From assembly GCA_034509925.1 (NCBI GenBank), contig CM067535.1:5133201-5197200 (forward strand): a stretch of DNA of 64,000 bases. Direction: 5' to 3'. Below the pieces are notes generated by a model that was not told where the DNA came from, made no database searches, and saw only the letters and a program-made list of their open reading frames with translations. Shown in pieces: positions 10,870 through 22,424 of this stretch (position 1 is its first letter; every line of letters begins with the position of its first letter). The stretch is from Hirudinaria manillensis. Taxonomy: Eukaryota > Annelida > Clitellata > Hirudinida > Hirudinidae. Position numbers and translations under genes: made by a program.

Positions 10870-12228
10870 AATTAAAAATATTAACAATTATGTCATATTA
10901 TATGTCACAATGTCATAAAATTAATTTACGGTATTCTTAGTTTCAAAGAGGTTTTCAATTCGTGACCTTATCTAAATGGCTAGAATTACCACGGTGATGG
11001 TAATGATGATAACTAAATTTTCATTTGCTTCATTTAAAACCAAAAATAGAAAATTTCGAGACCGAGGATAATTCATAATTATATCTCTTAATATAATTAA
11101 TCATTTTTTTACAACCAGAAATAAATGAATTTCGTACTCTAACCCATGGGTCGGCAACCTAAAACACACATTCCAGGCATGGCATAGCAAGTGATTTTCA
11201 ATAGCAGAATATGATCAATAAACATTAAATAATTTAAAAAATCTGCAAGCTATGTCAAAACCACTAAGGCTGGAATATTGGCCCCATAAATTTTCACGAT
11301 CTCTTATTTTATTAAATGTTGGAGAAAGTTAGACAAGAGACTGCGGATTCACAAGTCAAGAGGATAGCGCTAAGGTGGACAATGTCCACAAATTCGATTA
11401 TAAGCAAATACAATACAATAAGTAGAGTATAATCCGATTATCACTGATATAGGTTGCTGGTAGGCCGCATAAATTAGAATTATCCCCTCAGCACAGTATT
11501 ACCAGAACTTTGCCGAACCATGTTCTATTTTGTGACCTTTGAAGGGGCAATTTAATAACTTATTGATTTTCGTTATTTATTACTGGACTCCTCTATCGCA
11601 ATCTTTAATTCTGGAGCCATAACTGTTTAATCGTAGAAATACTTTAAATCATCCGTGTTAATCTACATGCTCCGTCGAAGGACATCAATAATGAAATTGA
11701 GATACAGGCCCCCATTATCTCTGGGGCCCAGCGTTAAGTAAGCCTATGTTTATCTGGAGGCAGACTTAGCTTGTTCTGAGCTATTAAATAATTAATATAA
11801 TCAGCAACACAAGCATAGCATTATTCCAGGAAGAATAAAAAAACATTGACTCACTCTGCATTAATGACGTTTTTTCTTATGTGAAAATATCCCATCTCTT
11901 CAGCTTGTGAATAGTTTTTAAACATCACTTCATCCACATGTTTTAAATCGACAAAAAGTAAACAATGAATAAGGACTGCAAAGTAATAAATCTCTGTTGA
12001 TGCCATTTAACCACTAGTCAAAGCTTGGAGCCCATGGAAATAATTGAGCCGGATGATCACGAAGCATTTATATGGCTACACCGTCTGCATGTGCATTAAA
12101 ATTCCATATATTGAGTTGCTAAAAAAAGCGTATTTATAATAATCATTTGATAATTCAAAATAATTTAAAACTTGAAAGTAAAGCTATGTTCGTTGTAAAG
12201 CTTTAAGGTAAAGGTTGTTTTTGTTTAG
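10870..12228. other. Non-coding stretch between slit and zinc-finger gene
   Basis: No convincing exon on either strand; in particular I find no third-block LRR or LRRCT of slit. The motif gggtcggcaacct near 11150 resembles the end of some hAT transposons, but no matching partner was found. A short frame at about 12036-12099 is unsupported. Upstream exons of the zinc-finger gene could lie here. Confidence 0.4.
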
Positions 12229-13079
12229 TTCTCGTACCACTCTCGAGCGTAGACTAAAAAGAATGCTTCAAGTTGAGAAACCTCTTGGTTGTGAATTTTG
12301 CAGCGCTACATTTCAAACACAAGAAATGTTTAATATTCATAATCGTCTTCATTCCAAACGATCTCTCATGTGTGTAATTTGCAAAGCCGTTTTCAGCACC
12401 ATGGCCTCTATGAGGGTTCATTTATGGAAAGCCCATGCTGTCAGTAAATCAGATCAGCAAAGGTGACGGTGATAGTAGTATCAAGGAGTTGATATTTTTT
12501 CTTTATGAGTATTTACAATTTTTCATAATTTCTCACAGGAGTGTTGTGCCCCTTGACTGGTCAGCCAATTCATTTGCACCAGCTAATGAACCTAAAACTA
12601 CTCCATTCAAGTGCTGTAGATGCAACAAATCATTCAAGTACAGGTTCAGTATTGCCAGGCATCTAAGGCTGCACAGGAAGAAGGGTGAGCTGTACACAGG
12701 AATCAATACCACTCAACAGACCATTACATCTGGTAGGTTTTGCACCAATACAATGCAGAGAACTTCATGACTAATTCAGAAATAACAACCAGAACAACCA
12801 AATTTTGGACTTCTTGGTGGTGAGAACACCAGATCTCAAATAGACATCAACCAAACTACAGAAACTTTTGAATATCCCAAGCCCCCTGAGACCAATGAAT
12901 CTATAACTCTGGATCTCTCTGTTGAGGACAAGGGTCCAGCCATTTCACAAGAGATACGACCTCATAAAAAGCACAACCTGGCACTACGACGGTACGAGTG
13001 CGGCCATTGCGGAGCCTCGTTCAGATTTGATTTCAGTTTTGAGGCTCACGTGAGGCAACATGCCATAATGAACATGTAA
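12229..13079 (+). CDS. C2H2 zinc-finger protein, four fingers, 5' end uncertain
   Basis: Probable DNA-binding protein of unknown target. Three exons chain in frame: 12229-12462, 12539-12732 and 12793-13079 (stop TAA 13077-13079). Fingers are CEFC...HNRLH and CVIC...HLWKAH in exon 1, CCRC...HLRLH in exon 2 and CGHC...HVRQH in exon 3. A non-finger spacer rich in Pro, Thr and acidic residues precedes the last finger. The first in-frame ATG is at 12263 (226 residues from there). An AG acceptor at 12227-12228 suggests an upstream exon supplies the true start. AATAAA at 13181-13186 fits its 3' end. It converges on the thioredoxin gene. No family beyond C2H2 is recognised. Confidence 0.8.
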
Positions 13080-13177
13080 AGCTTGCAAAATGAGTTTTTT
13101 TTGGAGTCCATAGACCAGTTTTCATTGAATTGTTTACATAAGCATTTAAATGTTTCAAATTTCAAAGTCTGATAATC

Positions 13178-13186
13178 TTTAATAAA
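13178..13186. terminator. Overlapping poly(A) signals of convergent genes
   Basis: The string tttaataaa carries AATAAA on the plus strand (13181-13186), about 100 bases past the zinc-finger stop. It also carries ATTAAA on the minus strand (13178-13183), about 85 bases past the thioredoxin stop. Both positions suit 3' end formation; actual use is inferred. Confidence 0.5.
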
Positions 13187-13269
13187 ATGTTCAAATAGTT
13201 AATTCTCGCTGTAACAGATTTGCTTCGAAACTGCAATGGCTCGATTTTCCCCTCAAAGATGTGATGATG

Positions 13270-14086
13270 TCACTTGATGAGTTTGTCCACAAAAGTTTCA
13301 AGTTCTGCATCATCTTTGAGACCCACAAATTTATCAACTTCTTTGCCATTTTTGAGTGCTATGACTGTTGGCACGGCTGTCACCTGCCAAATATATTTGC
13401 AACCACAAAGTTGTAGAAGTCATGCTTGTGAAAATATCAATGTTAAAAAAATGTGCTACTTCACCTGATATGAGTCGGCAAGATCCGTCATGTTGTCGAT
13501 GTCTACCTTTGCCAGCATTACTTGACCCTTCCTCTTTGCCACAAGTTGTTCCAGTTTTGGCACCAGCAACTTGCAAGGACCACACCAGCTTCAAAACAAT
13601 TGGAAATCGATATTTTGTTTATCTTATTAAATTGTTTGCATCTCAGAACAATCAATTTATCTCAAATACAATCCAATATTTATAACAATTCATTCAAATA
13701 AGTGGCTTACAAATATATGACATGGGTATAAACTGATTAAACTGTAAATTGGAACTGCAAATTCGTTTACAGAATAAACATTTCTAATAATAAACTTACG
13801 TGGCATAGAAATCAACTATGGTTGGGATTTTGCTGTTGAGTACCCTTTTCTCAAAATCATTGGCATCCTGGACGTGGAAGACGTGCTCACTCCTCATCCA
13901 AGCTCCAATTCGGAGACCCCTCGAAAGTCCAACTGATGACGATGAAACATGTCTTTTACGAGCAACAGCCGTGCTGTAATGCTTACTTCCCGCTGATGTA
14001 CTTGCCGAAGCCCTGGCAGGGGCACACACTTTTTTCAAGTAATTCAAAGGACTGCCAACCTTCTTCAGAAGATGTCTCAAAGCCAT
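13270..14086 (-). CDS. TXN2: Mitochondrial thioredoxin (TXN2-like), 174 aa
   Basis: Disulfide reductase of the mitochondrial matrix, reduced by thioredoxin reductase and serving peroxiredoxin 3. Exons: 13800-14086, 13465-13588 and 13270-13383 (stop TGA). Residues 1-60 are rich in Arg, Lys, Ser and Ala and lack acidic residues, as in a mitochondrial presequence. The fold follows: TIVDFYAT, then WCGPC at about residues 97-101 with both redox cysteines, then the cis-proline loop AVPTV. Length matches TXN2 (about 166 residues) rather than the 105-residue cytosolic form. The start is the first ATG before the presequence; the open frame extends further upstream, but only into likely 5' UTR. It converges with the zinc-finger gene at its 3' end. 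Confidence 0.9.
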
Positions 14087-15988
14087 GGTCAACTGAAACA
14101 AATGCACTATATTAAGCCAGGAAATTATGATTCTACTTGAAATTTCGTCAACTCTCGAGGTTTCTGCAAGGTTCGTAGCGAGGCGACAAAAGTACACAAA
14201 AAAGAATTCCTCACATTCAAGCTGAGACTGAAAACAGTTAGGATCTTGGAGCCTCACCTTTCTAGATGTTGCGGATTTTTGTCTTTCAATTTTTACTAGA
14301 ATGCGACCTTCCAATCGGCAATGCTGTCATGTTTTGTTTCTAAATTCTGTTTTTGTACGCCTGATGTAATATTTGCTGTTTTTGCATTTAAAAATTGTTA
14401 TATTTTAAGATGATTCTTTAGGTTTTATTAATTTAAAATCAAATTATAATTTGCGGATTGATTAACAATTTTACGTATTAACTTTAAATAATAAACATTA
14501 TCAATAATATATACTTGTTGAAATTTTAAATTAAAATTTATGTGCAACCTGTGTGAGGTTTTGTGCAGAACGGTTTACTCAAAGGAACTAATTTCTGCCA
14601 TTTTTAGAAAGGGGAGGGGCTGGAGGATTTATCATCGATATTCAAATAGAGGCCCGCGGGTCTGCTAAAGTATGAAATGTCTCGCAAATATACTGAAACC
14701 ATAAGTAACTATTTTATTTTAACACTTGTAAGATATGCACTATGAGTTATTCCGTTGTTCGTAAACTAACTTTACTAGATTCACTTATAACTAATCCTTT
14801 GCATACATATGTAATATGGGTGATGACACGGTAAATATTATTTATGTGAATTTAAAGCATTTTCTCAATAAGTAAACTGATTAAAAAGCAGAGAATGCAA
14901 GAAACTGTAACATAGAGCTGAAGTATTACAACATCATTTCACACCAGATTTCACGAAATTAATTCTGTGGAAATAAGACACGTGTTCAATTTAAAAACCT
15001 CTAACATGTATCTACTTAATGCCTAGTTTAGTTACTCTTACTTAAAAAAATATATGGTATCTTGTTCAAATTACCAATGTAATGAAAAGATATTTCAATT
15101 TTAAAGAAACCGGAATAATGTGCACACGTAATAGTGATAAATAACAAGTACTAATTTTTTAAAGGACTTGGCCCTAGGACACAACCATAAAAAGTTTAGC
15201 CCTTCAGCAAACTTAATTGAATACCCCTGACGTGGAATGTATCTGTCATTCCCTCCAAGGGTGGCCTCCTTGTCGAGGATTTAAAACTTCGATTGCCAAG
15301 GATACTTCAATGGTCTAAATTCTGGGTGGTTTATTTTCATTACCTTAAAAAGATGGGGGAAATTAAATTAATTAAAGAATTTATTTTTAAAATGCTTTGT
15401 TTAATTGATTTTGTTTAAATGAAAACTTTATTAAGTGCATAAAATCTGTTTGACATAATGTGTTGCTTGAGCTCGCTTTTCTGCACTAAAATGTAATTCG
15501 ATCACCAATCAGGATCGCTATCCTTTTATTCGCAGTTGAATTTGTTAAGTTTATGTCACATCCATCACTCGATGTCCTTGATGTCCTTCACGTGGTCGGC
15601 ATTAATTTAATTTGTTTTAAATTTTCACAGCTTTACATTCCACTTGGAATTTCACTACTTCAAAAGAAACACGGTCATCTCAAGATATTTGGAAGAATGT
15701 TGCTTTCCCTAATAAGACAGTGTGAGTCAGCGTTTTAACAAATGCGTTTTGTTTTTGCCCAAATCAGATCTTTTTGTAAAAATTGTTCGAGCAGAAAAAG
15801 AGGGTAGCGCGAAGGATCCAGAACTAATGAAATTGCAACTGACGTGCAAAGTGTAACTGTTAGTAAAGATTTGACATTAATTTTAACGCTTTTATAACTA
15901 ATCCTTTGCAATTATTTCTGTTCTCATGCCGAATGCTTAAGTTTCAAAACCTAGAATGAACAAAAAACATGCGAAGAACTACATCTAT
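14087..15988. other. Non-coding region upstream of thioredoxin gene
   Basis: About 14087-14330 is probably 5' UTR and promoter of the thioredoxin gene. The rest is AT-rich without a supported exon. A 19-base string, ttataactaatcctttgca, occurs near 14784 and near 15893. A 22-base string near 15656 repeats in the last exon of the next gene. Confidence 0.5.
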
Positions 15989-16888
15989 TCACACAATTTC
16001 CGCACGAGATCTGAGCTTCAAAAGAAACACGGTCATCAAAAGACCTGAAAAGAACCCAGTTGAAGACAAAATGGCAACGGTAAGGACATTGAAATGAGAT
16101 TTTGCGGTTTCTTTTCTGAGTCTCGGTTCTAATTGATTGAGAGGAAGAAATGACTCAACCAAAGATCCTCTGTAAGATCCGCGTTTCCGCTTAAAAATGA
16201 GTTTGTTCACTTCCGGTACGAGGGTATCACTTAATGATTTGAATGTCACGTGACTAGACGGACTGATTGTCTGTGAGTGGCTCTTTGGGTGGTTCTTTGG
16301 GTGGTTCTGCATCGGGATGTCGTCGTTTCCTTTAATCGTGCTCTTTTCCTCGTTCGGAATGTGGAACATCTCAAAGGTTTTTAATTTGCTTCCTTCTTCT
16401 TTCATTTTCAATCTTCCATCCATCATGTTCCACCAACTCAAACCCTTGTAATAAGCGGAAACACTTAATATAATATGTCATTTTGATTAACCAATTAAAA
16501 CATTTATTTAAACAGTAGTATTGCAAAAAAATGCCAAAGCTGTTATTCAAATGCTAAAAAAATCGAATTAAAATCCTAGGATGCAACCGAAAAGATTAAA
16601 AAAAAATAATCATGCAATCCAGAATTTTTTAAAAGCCCGAAATGCTGCTATAATATACTCATAATTACAACGAATATTTTAATCTAAGCAAAAAGTAAGT
16701 TCTTGGAAACACTTTTTAACAAGTGCATTCATAAAATTTGGATATCAAAGTTGATTATTTATATTTATAATTTTCACCTTTTTCTCTGCCGATGCTTCGA
16801 TGAGTTGCAGCAGCAAAAGAGGACACAGAATGTAATTTCTCATCTTGGCATCTTCCGAAAGATGACCGCGAAACCAAAGGGACGTCAT
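15989..16888 (-). CDS. Uncharacterised small type I membrane protein, about 188 aa
   Basis: Not recognised. Two exons join in phase 0: 16778-16888 and 15989-16444 (stop TGA). Exon 1 has two in-frame ATGs, at 16888 and 16843. The second gives a compact signal peptide (MRNYILCPLLLLQLIEASA), so it is the more likely start, giving 173 residues. The ectodomain is hydrophilic, rich in Lys, Glu, Ser, His and Pro, and lacks cysteines. A single transmembrane segment follows (about VLTVAILSSTGFFSGLLMTV), with a short basic tail LKLRSRAEIV. The sequence shows a signal, one membrane span and a small cytosolic tail; function is unknown. The neighbours give no clue. Confidence 0.55.
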
Positions 16889-18742
16889 TTATGAATTAAT
16901 TTCAAATTATAGGAACATAAAACACGATTGATGTCACTCTTTATGACAGACGACCGATCAATCGATCAGATTTTCTCATCTGATGATAAATCTATGTTTA
17001 CTCTCCGTAAACGCAGCATTTCATGATGACGATAGAGAGAACGCTCGGGTACTTGAAAGAAGGAATAAAGAAAAATGGTTCACAAGTTGTTGAAGGATTG
17101 AGAATGCCTGAATAAAATATCCATTAACAAGGAAGATAAGAAGGAGAGATATTGACGAAGAGAGGGTATCCCCAGCTGAGAAGATAACGCCCAAAACGTC
17201 ATCCCTAAGGTCTTGCATGGGCGTGGCACACGAAATTCTCTCAGTTTAAAAATAAATTTACAACTAATGAATGTTGTTGCCATCTAATTGATCATCCCCG
17301 ACGATTATAAATATTAGCATAAGATTAGCATGTTATTTTGTTACGTTATTGTTCAATGATTACATTTCGGCACGCAGTTTGGCCGAATGGGTGGCCTGCG
17401 TGCGGCATTGATGGTTACAGTCGCAGTTGTGGTGTCGCATCCGACGCCCACCCTCCACTGCCAGTGAGAACCATCGGAGAGGGGAGCTACATAACCATTG
17501 GTCGATCGATTGAGAAGTGACTTTAATTTTATTAAAAGTCAAGTGATACTCTGAAGACAAGTACGGCTAAACACAAATACGTAAATAATTATAAAAAGTT
17601 TTCCCATCTTAAACATGGCTGAATCAAACAGCGTTAAAACAAAAATTTAATAAATAATTGATTCAAACGAACTCCAAGATTAGTTTATTGAAGCACGAAT
17701 TGAGGCAAACACGTGATTGGAAAGTGAAGATGATGATTTCCGAATTTTTAGGAAGCGATTTAAAATCATCCACACGAAGACTGTGGCAATGAAAGCGCCA
17801 TCTTTCAAGATGAGATTCTTGGCTATTAGTCCTGAAATTATTCTGTCTTAAATGGATCAGGATTTCAGTCGAAAAGGCAGCACCAACCAACTCACAAAAA
17901 GGAGACTAAAAATTAAAATAAAAATCATAATAAAATAACTAAGATGAGTTGAGTGTAAATTACAAGCGAATGAGAGGGTTCTCAACGATGCATTAATTGA
18001 TGCACAATTTCGTGAATTGATGGTCGATTTACTGATGGAAACAATGATTTCAGATTTAAGTTTGGCAAGTTAGGTAAGTTTTAAAGTTTAAAATTGAAAT
18101 TTTTTAAGTTAAGTCACATTCTCGCTTCCTTGGAAAGCATTGTTTATTTCAATATTCATCGTTATTATTATCTTTTATTCCTCTGATATTCTACTTCCGG
18201 TGTCTGCTTCAAGAAGTCAAACAATTGTCGCCAGAAATTGGAATTTAAATTATAAATTTAAAATCTAAAGTTAAAGGCATAAAATAATAATAATCCGTGG
18301 GGGTGTAATTGTCAAACCATGTGGCACTACTTGAAAGTATTGTGATTAGCCTTCGAAACGCCAAAACAGCACATAAAATGTCATTGATTTGGACTTAACA
18401 TCTTGTTTATTATTGTTTAAATAATTTAATATAATTAATTATTATTTAATTTATGATTTTGGTGGTGATGATGATGATGATGAGGTTTCTTATTCACATT
18501 TTGAAAGACCACCTTTTCCATAACGTAATCTCGAACCAACCACGTAATCTAATTAATATTCAAATTAATTTCGGAAGACAATCGGTAGGAATCTTCAAAG
18601 ACATCTTTATTGGCGAAAATAATTTAGGCACAGAAAAGTCATAAAATGTCAACAGGCATAAAAGTTACGTCACAAACTAATGACTTAAATAAATTAATGA
18701 CTTCTGGAATTCTTCTTGTGATGATGATGATGATCTTCGTCA
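16889..18742. other. Intergenic, no supported gene
   Basis: Short frames occur on both strands (for example near 17000-17560 and 17663-17890), but none has splice borders or family similarity I can defend. The poly(A) end of the CD20-like gene (stop at 18743) should lie just below 18743. Confidence 0.4.
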
Positions 18743-21473
18743 TTATAATCTCTCAGGGTTGACGACGTATTTGTAAGATTCGTTGACGTGGTAAGTCTTC
18801 ACTTGTGGGTTATCGAGTTCCTTAAACAATCACGATACTGTATCAACATAATTAACAATAATTGCTAGACCAATGGAACAACAACAATATTAATCGTCCA
18901 CAACGAACTGACAGAGATACCAGGACAGTCGCAACTAAAGTCTTCGCCCATAAACAGCTTCTCTCCCCTCTGTCGTCTTATTTTTCATCGATTTGAGACT
19001 TGCACGAACCCCATATGTACGTAGACCCCCTCGTGTATTACTCATTTATGCAACCCTCTAGCGACGGTCCCGAGAAATACCAACTCGACGTCCGTGTCGT
19101 CCATGCAATCATCGAACTTACTTGTTGGGCTGCCAAGAACTTGTTGTTGCAGCACGTGACTTTACAGCCGAGGGCAGCTGCCACGGTGGCCAAAATGGCT
19201 TCGGAAATGCCAACCACCGCCAGTAAACAATCAACGACCACTGTCCCGTCGTGAGGTTCCGTGGCCTTTGTTTATTGAATTTATCGATGACGGTGATTAA
19301 TTCGGTTTGAAGACAATGTGAAAGTTATACATTGTTAATGTATTATTATAATATTGGCATAATGAATGTATTATTATAATATTCGTGTTGCAATCACATT
19401 TATGTTTATTAATGAGTTGTTTCAGTAGCCAATGAATAATAATAATGCTTAAGTAATATCTTCCTGCTTTCGGACGAACTACAGGAAATGTACGCCCCTC
19501 AGGTATACTCATGTTTAATAAAATATTAACTTATGAATATTTATTTTATATTAAGCTGAATATTTATGTATTAAGTATGAATATTTATTCTATATCATGG
19601 ACTCATTATGAATTAAATCACCGCAATAGCACGTGTAAATGGCATTTTGTAGTAATAAATATCCCAAAATTAATTAACTATTAATGATTAACTCATACAA
19701 ATGTAAAAAATATAGTAATTTGTAATTATAAAATATAAATGATATATAAATATTATTATAAACTCATTATTATTCATTATTTACCGTCCCTTCCAAGATC
19801 TTCTTATGATCGAAATAGGCCGAAGACACACCAAGAGAGAACTGAAGTGAAGCCAAAATTGCAGCAACAATCGAAAGAACCATGTGTGCAACTATCTGCA
19901 GACGATGAAGGAAATATTCAATAAAAATTGTTTATTTCATTTAAATTATAATTAATTTTTATTTTATTGTCAAAAAAACTCGAATTGTAACTTGATGTCA
20001 TTTTAGATGTTCTCTCATTTTACGGTGAATATTTTTCGTGTTGTTATAAGATTTGTTATGAGATTTTTTTTTTACTTTGGAGAGTTTCGATGAAATAATA
20101 AATTATTTAACGAATTAATATTACTATTAATAATAATTAATATAAATTACTATTTATTTCAGTTAAATAATATTAACATTCATGTCTGGTTTCAAATGTT
20201 ACAATTACATTTTATATAAGAAAATATTTATTCTCCCCTTTCCTAAGATGCCCGGATGAAGCACAGAATATACGATTTGTTGGATACACGTTAAACTCAA
20301 GAGAACCTCGTTATGTAATCACCATATTTTCTGAACGATTCAAGTTGTGAAGAAATTTGCATACAAACCGGAACTATTACGAAAATTATAAAATATTTAA
20401 TTGGTGCAAAAATCCTTTGAAGTACGGTTGACGTCATAGTGAGGCCAACGAACTACTTTACCATTGACTATCAGCTAGTCAGTTAAACTTAATTATGTTA
20501 TTAATAAATTTATTTTTAATAATTATTTATTAAATATTTTTTATTTGACCATATAAATAATTTATTATTAATAATTAATAAATTTATTTATTCAGTTTAT
20601 TCAAACTGGCCGCCCAACTATTGCCTACAAAATGTCCCCAAAGGAATGACAATTCAAGCAAAGAACAAAAAATGAAAATACGGACCTTTAACAAATGAAA
20701 ATAACTTTAACTAACCCAATTCATGTTTTTCTTCTTTGACAAAATGGCAGAGACACCGGCAACGATGTACTTGATAATAATATTAAATAATTAATTATTA
20801 CATAATATTGCATAATTCAATAAATTTCATAAAAAATTATGGAGCGATAATTCGATTTATTTATTATTTTGAGGAAAATAAAACATTTTCTTAAAAATTT
20901 ATAAAATTCCGAAATGATTTGTTTAACTCCTAATACGTAATAATACGATTATGAATATAATAAGGTAATAAATCATTTCGAGTTAATTAATTTCCATAAT
21001 TAGGATAAATAAGCAGCTAATGCTAATTTAAAAAGTTAGCGAAAAGAATAATTAAAACATTTATAAATAATAATAATTAATTAATTAAGTTAATTTAATT
21101 TAATAGTTAATAATTGTTACGAATTGTTGTCCTAGAAGCAGTGAAGTTAAAAAGTTGAATAATTTAAAAAGTGTTTTCACACGTGACGTCCTGTTCATCT
21201 ACACCGCCACCTGTCGAGTGGTTGTCGCTCATTAAAATTCAACTTTCGCCTCCTCTTCAACATCATTAATATTCATAATGATATTATTAATTTTGATAAC
21301 AGGTAGTCCTTGCCAGAACTAGTTAATCTTCGCCATAAAGTAATAATAATATATTATATAATATATATAATAATTAATAATTTAATAATATGTATAATAT
21401 ATATATACTATTTATTATAAACCTCTTTAATTACTACAATAAAATTATTAAGTGCTGTTGAAGTATCGATGAT

Positions 21474-21504
<31 letters not shown>

Positions 21505-22360
21505 GAAGAAGAAGAAGAAGAAAAAGGAGAAGAAGAAAAAATGACATAAGCGCCTCCGACGCTACGCAGACGGCGCTATATAAATTAACTATTATTATTA
21601 TAACCACATAATCAGAACTTCAGATCAGCCAAAAAGCTGCAACATTGAAGATATAAAAATATGATGATTAAATTTAAAAATCAAACAAAAACGTGACTCT
21701 GTTGTTTCTCTTATCAGTTCTTTTTGACTCATTCAAGAATTACTTTATTTGCATATCACTTCAGTGGAGACCAGTTTCTTATGAAACGTTTATAACCCCA
21801 GCAAAACCTTTGTTATTGCAAGTCTGTTTTGATCTTGTAAAGCGTCCTTAACGACGTAACAGGTGCTGCATGGCAACCTGGATTGCCTCAATAACACGAA
21901 CTTGTGCAAACAAGAACATTGCCGAAGTTATATCTAATTAGCAGTTCAATTACTTAACATCTGATTATTCAAATATCCGACAAATGAATACTATTTAATA
22001 AATAAATAAATAAATAAATAATATTTGCAAATAAATTCATCTCAAAAAAATTTGCTATGATAACAGTCTTATCTTTCAACTACAAACTAATTTTAACATC
22101 GAAATAGCAACAAAGCAGACGAAATGACTAATCGAAATGTATCAAGGATATCATCTCACCACAACTCCTCCCCAGATTCCGTATCCAACCTCCCCAAACA
22201 AGATGGTACCCGTAAGGGTGTGTGCAATTCCCAGAGCCAGCGACCAAACTCCGAGAATGATTTGCACGATGCCAATCCACGTTACGGCTTTGCTCTGGTA
22301 ATGTCCTAGAGATCTGATCAACTCCACCGATATGACCCTCGTAACATACTCGTCAGCCAT
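18743..22360 (-). CDS. CD20/MS4A-like four-pass membrane protein, 195 aa
   Basis: Likely plasma-membrane protein of the CD20-like (MS4A) family; these act as channel or receptor regulators, but the partner here is unknown. Five exons, all phase 0: 22160-22360, 20716-20769, 19785-19895, 19122-19265 and 18743-18820 (stop TAA). Transmembrane segments: TWIGIVQIILGVWSLALGIA; then IWGGVVYIVAGVSAILS, built across the first splice and followed by basic SKKKN; then VLSIVAAILASLQFSLGVSS; then CLLAVVGISEAILATVAAAL. A short loop with ATEPHDGT separates TM3 and TM4. A CCNN motif follows TM4, and the tail ends with tyrosine-rich KTYHV and SYKYV. The TM1-TM2 pattern with WGG before TM2 is typical of the family. 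The ATG is 55-64 bases below a TATA box. Confidence 0.8.
21548..21603 (+). repeat. SINE-like 3' tail fragment
   Basis: A GC-rich hairpin (aagcgcc...ggcgctatataaatta) runs into (ATT)n. This 'GGCGCTATATAAA plus TTA repeat' ending is common to the 3' tails of several animal SINEs and LINEs. It lies in the first intron of the CD20-like gene, directly after an (AAT)n(AAG)n tract. No tRNA-like head was found, so only a truncated copy is claimed. Confidence 0.45.
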
Positions 22361-22414
22361 GTTGTCGGAGAAGTAAAGCTTGCGAAATGAAGACGGTCTG
22401 TGCGTGACAATCGA

Positions 22415-22424
22415 CTTTTTATAG
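22415..22424 (-). promoter_or_regulatory. TATA box of CD20-like gene
   Basis: Minus-strand CTATAAAAAG lies 55-64 bases upstream of the ATG at 22360, a spacing that leaves about 25-35 bases of 5' UTR. Confidence 0.65.

Noticed and set aside
11140-11170. hAT-like terminal motif gggtcggcaacct
   Set aside because: No inverted partner or 8-bp target duplication could be found nearby, so a single short match is not enough.
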